Assembly (NCBI RefSeq): GCF_000282655.1
Contig: NZ_AKIV01000015.1
Coordinates: 1 to 49,477, forward strand
DNA length: 49,477 nucleotides
Direction of reading: 5' to 3'
DNA from: Polaromonas sp. CF318
Lineage (GTDB): Bacteria; Pseudomonadota; Gammaproteobacteria; Burkholderiales; Burkholderiaceae_C
The notes beneath the pieces are model-generated. The model ran no database searches. It was not told the origin of the DNA and saw only the letters and a program-made list of their open reading frames with translations. This document shows, piece by piece, positions 42,299 through 49,477 of the stretch (its first letter is position 1; each line of letters starts with the position of its first letter). The translations under genes were made by a program, and so were the position numbers.

Positions 42299-44200
42299 AT
42301 GAAGCAGACGGAAACGACGGTTGTTTTTGCGCTTGCGTTGCTGACCGGCTGCGCAGTGCCACCGCCGCCTGCCAGCACGCAGCACATAGGCATGTTCGAA
42401 CCGGCAAAGGCGCCGCCCGCACCGGCGGCGCTGCGCCCTGTGCGCCTGCCGGCACTGCCGGCGGCGCCCCAACCGCAGGCGCAGCAGGAGCTGTTCAGCG
42501 TGGTGGTCAGCGAGGTACCGGTCAAAACCCTGCTGTTCGCGCTGGCGCGCGACAACCGGCTCAATGTGGACATCGCCCCTTCAGTGGCCGGCCAGGTCAC
42601 GCTCAATGCCACTGATCAAACCTTGCCGCAGCTGTTTGAGCGCATCGCTCAACAGGCCGACCTTCGCTACGAAATGAGCGGCAACACCGTTCGGATGCAG
42701 CGTGACACACCTTACCTTGCGCACTACGCAGTCGACTATGTCAATCTGAAACGGCAATCATCCAGCCAGACTTCCGTGTCTTCCCAGCTCAGCGGGAGCA
42801 CGGCTGGCTCGTCGAATGCCAGCATCAGCAACGCCGCCGACAACCAGTTCTGGGACACGCTGATCAACAACGCCTGCCTGATCATTGGCGCGGCCAATCT
42901 GGAGTTCAAGCAAAAAGACGACCAGGCCCAGAAGCAGGACCGCGACCGTGACCGCGACGAGCGGCTGCGCATCGCGATGGAGCTCACGCGCGCCGCGCCG
43001 GCAAGCGTATCTGCTACCGGAACCACCACGACCCGATCAGCCAACAACGAAACTTCCGACGTCCTCAAACAAGTGCTCGGAACAAAGGACGCCGTGGACA
43101 GGGTCGATTGCAGCAGCGGTTCAGGCGCTTCGTCGGGTACTTCCGGAAGCTCCTCCATATCCAGCTCCAGTTCCAGCGCCAACAATATCGTGGTCAATCG
43201 GGAGACCGGCCAGCTCTCGGTCTACACCACCTCACGCGGCCATGAGCAGTTCCGGCAGTTCCTGGACCGCATCAGCGCCAGCGCGCGACGCCAGGTGCTG
43301 ATAGAGGCCACCATTGTCGAAGTCACACTGTCGAATGCCTCGCAGCAAGGCGTCAACTGGCAAAAAGTGGTGCAGGGCGGGCTGCTGCGCGGCCTGAATT
43401 TCCAGATGCTGCCTTCGGGTACCGGTTCGTTTTCCGGCACGCAGGATGCCTCAATGCTGCGCATGAGTTACACCAGCGGCAGCGGCGACTGGAGCGGCAT
43501 CCTTACCTTGCTCGAATCCTTTGGTCAGGCGCGCGTGCTGTCCAGCCCCAAGGTGTCCGTGCTCAACAACCAGACGGCCGCCCTCAAGGTGGTGGACAAC
43601 TATGTTTACGCCACCATCGCTTTCACCCCTGGCACACGCACGTTGAGTTCCGCCGGACAACTGGTGCAGACCTCTCCCGACACCTACACCACCAACGTCA
43701 ATTCCGTACCCGTCGGTTTTGTGATGACCGTAACGCCTCAAGTGGCCGAAAGTGGCGAAGTCACACTCAATGTGCGGCCCACCATCAGCCGCGTGGTGCG
43801 CGAGATCATAGACCCCAACCCCGCATTGCTGGGCGCGACCCCGCCCATCGTCAACCGCCTTCCCGTGGTGCAGTCACGCGAACTCGAATCCGTGCTGCGC
43901 GTGCAAAGCGGCGAAATCGCCGTGCTGGGCGGCCTGATGCAGGACGCCAGCAACGACGGCGAAGACGCGGTGCCCGGCCTCAGCCGCATTCCTTTGCTGG
44001 GTGAGGCCTTCAAGCAGAAGCAGCAAACCCGCAGCAAGACCGAGCTGGTGGTGTTCTTACGGCCCGTGGTGGTGGGCGATGCCTCGGTGAATGGTGATTA
44101 CAAAGCCTTCAAACCGTTGTTACCCACGTCCAGTTTCTTCAAGGATGCGGCGCCGGAAGCCCTGGGCCGAAAGCCGCTGGAAGCCCCGCCATCCCGCTGA
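42299..44200 (+). CDS. Type IV pilus/type II secretin, MshL-like lipoprotein
   Basis: This 633-residue outer-membrane secretin has a lipoprotein signal with lipobox LLTGC (Cys18). Next come a Pro/Ala-rich linker, a short N0-like domain (FSVVVSEVPVKTLLFALARD) and a long Ser-rich loop (about residues 262-300). The secretin core has RQVLIEATIVEVTLSN, VGFVMTVTPQV, SGEIAVLGGLMQD and VPGLSRIPLLGEAF, ending KTELVVFLRPVVV. Size and lipobox favour the MSHA-type MshL over PilQ. It forms the pilus exit ring. It is followed 14 bp later by the TPR gene. Confidence 0.9.
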   Translation: MKQTETTVVFALALLTGCAVPPPPASTQHIGMFEPAKAPPAPAALRPVRLPALPAAPQPQAQQELFSVVVSEVPVKTLLFALARDNRLNVDIAPSVAGQVTLNATDQTLPQLFERIAQQADLRYEMSGNTVRMQRDTPYLAHYAVDYVNLKRQSSSQTSVSSQLSGSTAGSSNASISNAADNQFWDTLINNACLIIGAANLEFKQKDDQAQKQDRDRDRDERLRIAMELTRAAPASVSATGTTTTRSANNETSDVLKQVLGTKDAVDRVDCSSGSGASSGTSGSSSISSSSSSANNIVVNRETGQLSVYTTSRGHEQFRQFLDRISASARRQVLIEATIVEVTLSNASQQGVNWQKVVQGGLLRGLNFQMLPSGTGSFSGTQDASMLRMSYTSGSGDWSGILTLLESFGQARVLSSPKVSVLNNQTAALKVVDNYVYATIAFTPGTRTLSSAGQLVQTSPDTYTTNVNSVPVGFVMTVTPQVAESGEVTLNVRPTISRVVREIIDPNPALLGATPPIVNRLPVVQSRELESVLRVQSGEIAVLGGLMQDASNDGEDAVPGLSRIPLLGEAFKQKQQTRSKTELVVFLRPVVVGDASVNGDYKAFKPLLPTSSFFKDAAPEALGRKPLEAPPSR

Positions 44201-44214
44201 CCCGATAAAAACCC

Positions 44215-44937
44215 ATGAAGCCCTCTCTAAGCCTCCTGCCCTTGCTACTGTGCGCCGCCTCCCTGGCGTGGGGCCAGGTCAAGCCAGGCACCGTCGCGCC
44301 AGCCCAAACCAGTGCCGCATCGCGCGATCCCGACATCCGCATCACCCGCCGCAAGCCCGCGCCCGTGGTGGACGCGGACGTCAAGCGCGGCTATGAAGCC
44401 CTGCAAGGCGGGCGCTACGGCGAAGCGCGCGGCGCGTATGAACAGGCCTTGAAGCGCGACGGCGCCCTGCGCGATGCCTTGATAGGCCTGGCCTGGAGCC
44501 TGGAAGGGCTGGAAGACCACCAGGGCGCGCAGGTGGCGCTGCGCCGCCTGCTGGAGCTTTACCCGCGCGACGCCGAGGGCCTGGCCGCGCAATACCTCGT
44601 GGGCGGCGGCATTCCCGGCGATGCGGCCGCCCGCTTCAAGCAGCTGGCCGAGCGCAGCGAGCGCAACGCCCCTTTGCATTTCGCGCTGGGCGTGATCCAT
44701 GCCGAGCAAAACCGCTGGGGCGAAGCGCGCCTGTCTTTTGAGCGCGCGGCGGCGCTGGAACCCGGCCAGCCCGACTACCTCTACAACTTCGCCCTGTCGC
44801 TGGACCGTCTGGGCCAGGGCCCCGAGGCCATGCGGGCCTATGTGAAGGCCCTGAACCTCTCCTTCCGCCAGCCCGCCGCCTTCAACCAGGAAGCGGTGCG
44901 CAACCGCCTGCGCGCGCTGGCCGCGCCGGCTTCCTGA
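44215..44937 (+). CDS. TPR-repeat exported protein (MshN-like position)
   Basis: This 240-residue protein has a signal peptide ending at AWGQ. Then come three to four TPR-like helical pairs (GYEALQGGRYGEARGAYEQA, VIHAEQNRWGEARLSFERAA, SLDRLGQGPEAMRAYVKAL). In the Vibrio msh locus a TPR protein, MshN, lies between mshL/M and mshE; here the same place is filled. It may assist secretin or ATPase assembly. The overall sequence is too simple to be sure it is MshN. Confidence 0.8.
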   Translation: MKPSLSLLPLLLCAASLAWGQVKPGTVAPAQTSAASRDPDIRITRRKPAPVVDADVKRGYEALQGGRYGEARGAYEQALKRDGALRDALIGLAWSLEGLEDHQGAQVALRRLLELYPRDAEGLAAQYLVGGGIPGDAAARFKQLAERSERNAPLHFALGVIHAEQNRWGEARLSFERAAALEPGQPDYLYNFALSLDRLGQGPEAMRAYVKALNLSFRQPAAFNQEAVRNRLRALAAPAS

Positions 44938-44956
44938 TTCCCAAAGGTCGCCGCAC

Positions 44957-46642
44957 ATGTCCATGGCACCCGCAGCCCATCTGCAAGACCCGCCGATGGT
45001 CATGCGCAAGGCGGAGCGCGAGCTGGCCGAGGCCCTGCTCCAGCAACGGCGCCTGTCGTCCTCCCAGTTGGCCATCGCGCTGGCCGAAAAACGCCTGCGC
45101 GGCGGCAGCCTGCATGCGCAACTGGCCGAACTGGGCTTTGTGAGCGAACTGGAGCTGCGCGCCCTGCGCGCGCAACTGCACCAGCTGCCCGAGGTCGACC
45201 TGGTGACCCGGCGCCCCGACCCCACCGTGCTGCCACTGCTGGCCGCACCGCTGGCGCGCAAGCACGGCGTGCTGCCGGTGGAAATGACGGCCCAGGGCGA
45301 GCTGCTGCTGGCGGTCGACGAAACCGACGACCTGGTGGCGCTGGACCAGATAGGCGCCCACCTGCGTGCCAAGGGCGTGCCCCGCATGCGCCTGGCGCTG
45401 GCGGCGCCGGGGGAACTGGTGCGCGAGATTGACCGCGTCTACGGCGAACGCCCCAACGTGGACGCCCTGCTCGCCGCCAGCGGCAAGGAGCCGCCCGTGG
45501 ACAAGCTCATCGAAGCCATCGTCCACAACGCCTACGACAGCCTCGCGTCGGACATCCACTTCGAGCCCGACGAGCACCTGCTGCGCGTGCGCAACCGCGT
45601 GGACGGCGTGCTGTTGCAGGCGCACCTGCTGCATGCCTCGATGTGGCCGGCGCTGGCGGTCAAGCTCAAGGTCATGGCCGGCATGAACATCGCCGAAAGC
45701 CGGGCCGCGCAGGACGGCCGCTTCTCCATGCAGGTGGGTGCGAGCCGCATCGACTTTCGCGCCGCCTGCCTGCCCACGGCCCACGGCGAGAACATCGTGC
45801 TGCGCCTGCTGGACCGGCGCCGTAGCATCGTCCCGCTGGAGCGCCTGCAGCTGACCCAGACCATCATGGACAGGCTGCATTCGCTGATGAACCGGCCCGA
45901 GGGCATCGTGCTGGTGACCGGCCCCACCGGCAGCGGCAAGACCACCACGCTGTACTCCATGCTGGCCGAGATCAGCACCGAGGCGGTCAACGTCATGACG
46001 CTGGAAGACCCCATCGAATACCCCCTGCCGCTGATACGCCAGACCCAGGTGACGGAAAAAATCGGTTTTGCCGAGGGCGTGCGCGCCCTGATGCGGCAGG
46101 ACCCGGACGTGATCCTGGTCGGCGAGATCCGCGATTCGGAAACGGCCGAGATGGCTTTCCGCGCGGCCATGACGGGCCACCAGGTGTTCGCCACGCTGCA
46201 CACCAATTCCGCCCTGGGCGCGGTGCAGCGCCTGCGCGACATCGGCGTGTCGGCCGAAATCCTCGCGGGCAACATGATTGGCGTGATAGGCCAGCGCCTG
46301 GCGCGGCGCCTCTGCCCGCACTGCAAAACCCACCGCCCGCCCACCGCGCAGGAAAAAATCCTGCTCGAACTGACGGAGGACGACCACCCCCTGTACCAGG
46401 CCGTGGGCTGCGCGCACTGCAGCCAGCGCGGCTTCCTGGGACGGGTGCTGCTGATGGAAGTGCTGTGTTTCGACGAAACGCTGGACCACCTGGTGGCCAA
46501 GCACGCCAGCCACATCGAACTGGCGCGCCATGCCCGCGCCGAGGGCTTCACCTCGCTGCGCGACGACGCGATCCGCTACGTGCTGGCCGGCCACACCACG
46601 GTCGAAGAGGTCAGCCGCGTGGTCAACCTCGCGGCGCACTGA
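44957..46642 (+). CDS. GspE/PilB-family assembly ATPase, MshE-like
   Basis: This 561-residue secretion ATPase powers pilin polymerisation. The N-terminal MshEN-type domain (residues 22-65) is present but altered: the RLG start is ELA and the end LAEQ is LAEK. Walker A is GPTGSGKTTT (near 321). The Asp box is near VMTLEDPIEYPLP, Walker B is ILVGEIRDSETAEMA (near 388), and the His box is VFATLHTNSA. A four-cysteine zinc motif (CPHC near 453, CAHC near 485) is typical of GspE/PilB. Only this one ATPase is in the window; no retraction ATPase is seen. ATG at 44957 is chosen, MAPAAH is two codons on. Confidence 0.93.
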   Translation: MSMAPAAHLQDPPMVMRKAERELAEALLQQRRLSSSQLAIALAEKRLRGGSLHAQLAELGFVSELELRALRAQLHQLPEVDLVTRRPDPTVLPLLAAPLARKHGVLPVEMTAQGELLLAVDETDDLVALDQIGAHLRAKGVPRMRLALAAPGELVREIDRVYGERPNVDALLAASGKEPPVDKLIEAIVHNAYDSLASDIHFEPDEHLLRVRNRVDGVLLQAHLLHASMWPALAVKLKVMAGMNIAESRAAQDGRFSMQVGASRIDFRAACLPTAHGENIVLRLLDRRRSIVPLERLQLTQTIMDRLHSLMNRPEGIVLVTGPTGSGKTTTLYSMLAEISTEAVNVMTLEDPIEYPLPLIRQTQVTEKIGFAEGVRALMRQDPDVILVGEIRDSETAEMAFRAAMTGHQVFATLHTNSALGAVQRLRDIGVSAEILAGNMIGVIGQRLARRLCPHCKTHRPPTAQEKILLELTEDDHPLYQAVGCAHCSQRGFLGRVLLMEVLCFDETLDHLVAKHASHIELARHARAEGFTSLRDDAIRYVLAGHTTVEEVSRVVNLAAH

Positions 46643-46673
46643 CGCGCGGCGGGAAAGAGGAAGGGAAGCCGCC

Positions 46674-47879
46674 ATGCCGCGATACAAATGGACCGCACTG
46701 GCCGCCGACGGTGCGCGCCTCAGCGGCCAGACCACCGCGGCCGACGCCGGCGCCCTGGCCGCGCAACTGGAGCAATCGGGCTTGCTGCTGGTCAAGGCAC
46801 GCGCCCAGGGCGGTTCGCTGCACCTGCTGCGCGCCCGCATACGCCTGCTGGATTTGGTCAACTTCAGCTTCCAGGCAACCATGATGCTGCGCGCCGGCGT
46901 TCCGCTCATGGAGGCCTTGCGCGACATGGAGAGTGCCGAAGGCAACCCGGCACTGCAGCAGGTGATCAGCGGGTTGGCCGAGGGCCTGAGCTCGGGAAAG
47001 ACGCTGTCGCAGGCCATGGCCGCACACCCGCAGGCCTTCGACGAGGTGTATGTGAGCCTGGTGCGCGCCGGCGAGAGCAGCGGCCAGTTGCCCGAGGTCT
47101 TCGCCAAACTCACCGAGACGCTCAAGTGGCAGCATGAAATCGCCTCGCAGACGCGCAAGGCGCTGATCTATCCTTGCGCGGCGCTGGTCATCATCACCGG
47201 TGTCACCCTGTTCCTCATGAGCTACCTGGTGCCGCAGGTCGCCAGCCTGCTCAAGGTCATGCGCATCGAGCTGCCCTGGCAGACCGTGCTCATGATCAAG
47301 ATTTCGGAAGTGGTCGAAGCCCATGTGGGCAAGATCGTGGTGGGCTTGGTCTTGCTGGTCGTTGCGCTGCCGACGCTCGCGCGCATACCCGGGCCCATGC
47401 GCGGCGTGGTCGACGGCGTCAAGCTCAAGCTGCCCATCGTGGGGCCGGTGCTGCGCCAGATCGCGCTGGCACGCTTTGCCTATGTGCTGGCGCTGCTCTA
47501 CGCGGCCGGCATCACAGTGGTGGAGGCGCTCAAGGTGGTCGAGATCGCCGTCGGCAACCGCGCCGTGGCGCAGGCCGTGGCGGTGGCGCACGGCAGCATC
47601 GTGCAGGGCCGCGGCCTGAGCGCCGCGTTTTCCGGGATGACCATGTTTCCGCCCATGGTGGTCAGCATGCTGCGCGTGGGCGAGGCCACCGGCTCGCTGG
47701 ACGCCGCGCTCGAAAACGTCAGCTACTTCTACACGCGCCAGGCGCGCGAGTCGGTCGAAAACCTGCAGGCCACGCTGCAGCCCGTGCTCACCGTCGTGCT
47801 GGGGCTGATGCTGGGCGCCGTGATCTTCTGCACGCTGGGGCCCTTGTACGACTCGGTGATCACCAATGCCAAATTCTGA
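46674..47879 (+). CDS. GspF/PilC-family inner-membrane platform protein, MshG-like
   Basis: This 401-residue protein has the two repeated T2SSF domains. The first has TMMLRAGVPLMEALRDME and GLAEGLSSGKTLSQAM. The membrane segments are near 172-195, 222-240 and 375-395. The second repeat has FAYVLALLYAAGITVVEALK and MVVSMLRVGEATGSLDAALE. It is the platform on which the ATPase works. AGGGAAGCC lies before the ATG. The last 14 bases overlap the next gene. Confidence 0.93.
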   Translation: MPRYKWTALAADGARLSGQTTAADAGALAAQLEQSGLLLVKARAQGGSLHLLRARIRLLDLVNFSFQATMMLRAGVPLMEALRDMESAEGNPALQQVISGLAEGLSSGKTLSQAMAAHPQAFDEVYVSLVRAGESSGQLPEVFAKLTETLKWQHEIASQTRKALIYPCAALVIITGVTLFLMSYLVPQVASLLKVMRIELPWQTVLMIKISEVVEAHVGKIVVGLVLLVVALPTLARIPGPMRGVVDGVKLKLPIVGPVLRQIALARFAYVLALLYAAGITVVEALKVVEIAVGNRAVAQAVAVAHGSIVQGRGLSAAFSGMTMFPPMVVSMLRVGEATGSLDAALENVSYFYTRQARESVENLQATLQPVLTVVLGLMLGAVIFCTLGPLYDSVITNAKF

Positions 47880-49371
47880 ATTCGCTCCCGCGCGGCTGCG
47901 CATCCTGCACCTGGAGGGCGAGCAGCCGCGCGTCTATGCGGTCACCGGCCACGGCCTTGAGGAAGAAACAGGCCCGCAACAGGGATGGACACAACCCGAG
48001 GCGCTGGCCGACCACGCGCGGCATGACCCGGCCTGCCGCTGGCTGGTGCTGGCCGACTATGCCGAGGAAGAGTTCTGGGGCGACGTGATGCCGCCCCTGC
48101 GCGGCGCGGCGCGCAAGGCCTGGCTGGCGCGCATGCAGCATCGGTTCGCGATGGAGTCGCCGTTTCGCTGGATCTCCCTCCAGGGCGCCAGCCGCTCGCG
48201 CCCCGGCAAGCTGCGTGTGCTGGGCTACAGCCTGGGCAATGCCGAACGCGTAATGCCCTGGCTGGAAGCGCTGGAGGGCGCGCAGGCCCGGCTGGGCGGT
48301 GTCTACACCCCCATCATGCTGGCGGCGCCGCTGCTGCGCCGGCTCAAGCTGCCACGGCGCGGCGCCGTGGTACTGGCCACGGCGCATCCGTCCGGGCTGC
48401 GGCAATGCGTGGTCATAGACGGCCGCCCCTGCTTCTCGCGCCTGGCGCTGCGCGCCGACACCGCCGGCGCCGGCTGGCTGCCCGCCGTGCGCGAGGAAAC
48501 CGCCCGCCTGAAGGAATACCTGTTCGAGAACGGCATCCTCGTGCGCGACAAGGCGCCGCTGCACGTGGTGAGCGTCTGCCCCCCCGGCATGGACGGCCAG
48601 GCCGCGCCCGGCCCCGACGCGGCGCAGAACATCCACCACCTGCTGCGGGCCGATGCCGTCGCCCGGGCCCTCAAGCTGCCGCCGGCCTGGGCCGCCTCCC
48701 CGGAGCTGTCCCGGCTGCTGTTCGTGTTCGCACTGGCCCGCGGCACGCCGCCCGACCAGCTGGCGCCGCCCACCATGCTGCGCAACGACTGGGTGGCGCG
48801 CATGGCGCGCAACACACGCCTGGCGGGCTACGGCTTCAGCGGCGCGTGCCTGCTTTACGCAGCCGGCCTGGCCGTGTCGCTGTGGCCGCTGGCCGGGGAG
48901 CTGAACGACGCCGCGGCCAGCACCCGGAAATTCGACGCCCGCTACCAGCGCGAAGCCGCCACCTTTCCCGCATCCCCGCTGAAGGCCGATGAACTCGTCG
49001 CGCTGGAGCAAAAAGCCAGGGCCCTGGCGCCATCCCCGCCCGGCCCGCGCGCGCTGCTGGCCTCGGCAGGTAGCGTATTGGAGAAACACCCCGAGCTGCA
49101 ACTGGACCAGTTGCGCTGGGAGCAGGAGGCCGCCAGTCCCGCAAGCCCGCCCACGCTGCGCATCCGCGGCGAGGTGCGCGGCCTGCAGCCCGACGACCTG
49201 CGCGGCACGCGCGATGCCATGGCGCGCTTTACCGCCAGCCTGGCCTCCTCGGGCCTGTCGGCCGAGGCCACCAAGGTGCCGCTGGACCTGCAAAGCAGCG
49301 CCAGCATCAACGGTTCGGGCCAGCAGGACAAGGCCGAACTCGGTTTTGAGGTGAAGGTATGGAACAAATAG
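47866..49371 (+). CDS. Probable PilM/PilN (GspL)-like inner-membrane assembly protein
   Basis: This 501-residue protein has no motif that I recognise with certainty. The first 300 residues look like a cytoplasmic actin-like fold of GspL/PilM type (RILHLEGEQPRVYAV; TPIMLAAPLLRRLKL). A membrane segment (LAGYGFSGACLLYAAGLAVS, about 325-345) is followed by a periplasmic part of about 150 residues with a coiled stretch and a small alpha-beta tail (LRIRGEVRGLQPDDL) like GspL/PilN. Position after the platform gene and before a small membrane gene supports this. It overlaps both neighbours by 13-14 bases. Confidence 0.5.
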   Translation: MPNSEFAPARLRILHLEGEQPRVYAVTGHGLEEETGPQQGWTQPEALADHARHDPACRWLVLADYAEEEFWGDVMPPLRGAARKAWLARMQHRFAMESPFRWISLQGASRSRPGKLRVLGYSLGNAERVMPWLEALEGAQARLGGVYTPIMLAAPLLRRLKLPRRGAVVLATAHPSGLRQCVVIDGRPCFSRLALRADTAGAGWLPAVREETARLKEYLFENGILVRDKAPLHVVSVCPPGMDGQAAPGPDAAQNIHHLLRADAVARALKLPPAWAASPELSRLLFVFALARGTPPDQLAPPTMLRNDWVARMARNTRLAGYGFSGACLLYAAGLAVSLWPLAGELNDAAASTRKFDARYQREAATFPASPLKADELVALEQKARALAPSPPGPRALLASAGSVLEKHPELQLDQLRWEQEAASPASPPTLRIRGEVRGLQPDDLRGTRDAMARFTASLASSGLSAEATKVPLDLQSSASINGSGQQDKAELGFEVKVWNK

Positions 49372-49477
49372 CATCACGCCCGGCCTGGCACCCCGGCGCA
49401 TGGCCGCCGCCCCTGCGGCGCGCCGTGCTGCAGGCCGGTGCCCTGGCGGCGCTGGGGCTGCTGCTGGCGGGCGCCTT
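49359..49477 (+). CDS. Start of a small membrane protein, PilO/GspM-like (partial)
   Basis: The frame starts at ATG 49359, overlaps the previous stop by 13 bases, and runs off the window. About 40 codons are seen: MEQIASRPAWHPGAWPPPLR then RAVLQAGALAALGLLLAGA, a basic stretch and one membrane helix. This is the layout of PilO/GspM. The identification rests on position and topology only. Confidence 0.5.
   Translation, partial: MEQIASRPAWHPGAWPPPLRRAVLQAGALAALGLLLAGA

Noticed and set aside
44882..47158. A 758-codon minus-strand frame across the ATPase and platform genes
   Set aside because: Antisense shadow of two well-identified genes; no domain is visible.

Overview
The window comes from a high-GC betaproteobacterium, most likely Burkholderiales, family Comamonadaceae (Polaromonas/Rhodoferax/Variovorax-like). 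The reasons are two Bug-type tripartite-tricarboxylate receptors, a complete livHMGF transporter, the ftsK-lolA-rarA neighbourhood, an AcdR/AcdS pair, and the resemblance of the housekeeping proteins (TrxB, L28, L33, RF3, RarA) to that group. The family is inferred from protein resemblance and gene order, not from a search. I see no rRNA, tRNA, CRISPR array, insertion sequence or prophage.

Layout. 0-4 kb: a truncated atypical SDR epimerase, a ferredoxin-FAD-NAD reductase, a small basic exported protein, a Bug receptor and a DUF2845 protein, with two strong terminators. 4.1-7.75 kb: livF, livG, livM and livH on the minus strand, with a 350-base regulatory gap. 8-11.3 kb: a LysR regulator, an L-asparaginase and a LivK-like binding protein. 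11.4-18.7 kb: chromosomal backbone (rarA, an inverted NTF2-like gene, lolA, ftsK, a Crp/Fnr regulator, trxB, rpmB, rpmG). 18.9-25.4 kb: fatty-acid desaturase, RsmB-family rRNA methyltransferase, M48 peptidase, DUF1653 protein and prfC. 25.5-26.9 kb: a phytase-like esterase with a Pho-box-like site upstream.

27.1-37.7 kb is a catabolic region. acdS (ACC deaminase), a Bug receptor, an amidase and a second binding protein lie head to tail on the minus strand as one probable operon. Divergent from it is an Lrp-family regulator (AcdR-like). Beyond that come a 7TM protein with a ruined GGDEF motif, a second Lrp-family regulator and an AceE-type 2-oxoacid dehydrogenase E1 without E2/E3 neighbours. 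ACC deaminase yields 2-oxobutyrate and ammonia, so the E1 may handle that product. The amidase and receptors may bring in and split an amide, possibly conjugated ACC.

37.7-49.5 kb (runs off the end) is an apparent MSHA-like type IV pilus assembly locus: a short FimV-like protein, three tandem prepilins with identical or near-identical N-termini, a lipoprotein secretin (MshL-like), a TPR protein (MshN-like position), a GspE/MshE-type ATPase, a GspF/MshG-type platform protein, a PilM/PilN-GspL-like membrane protein and the start of a PilO/GspM-like gene. This locus and the acdS operon are the two most interesting parts of the window.
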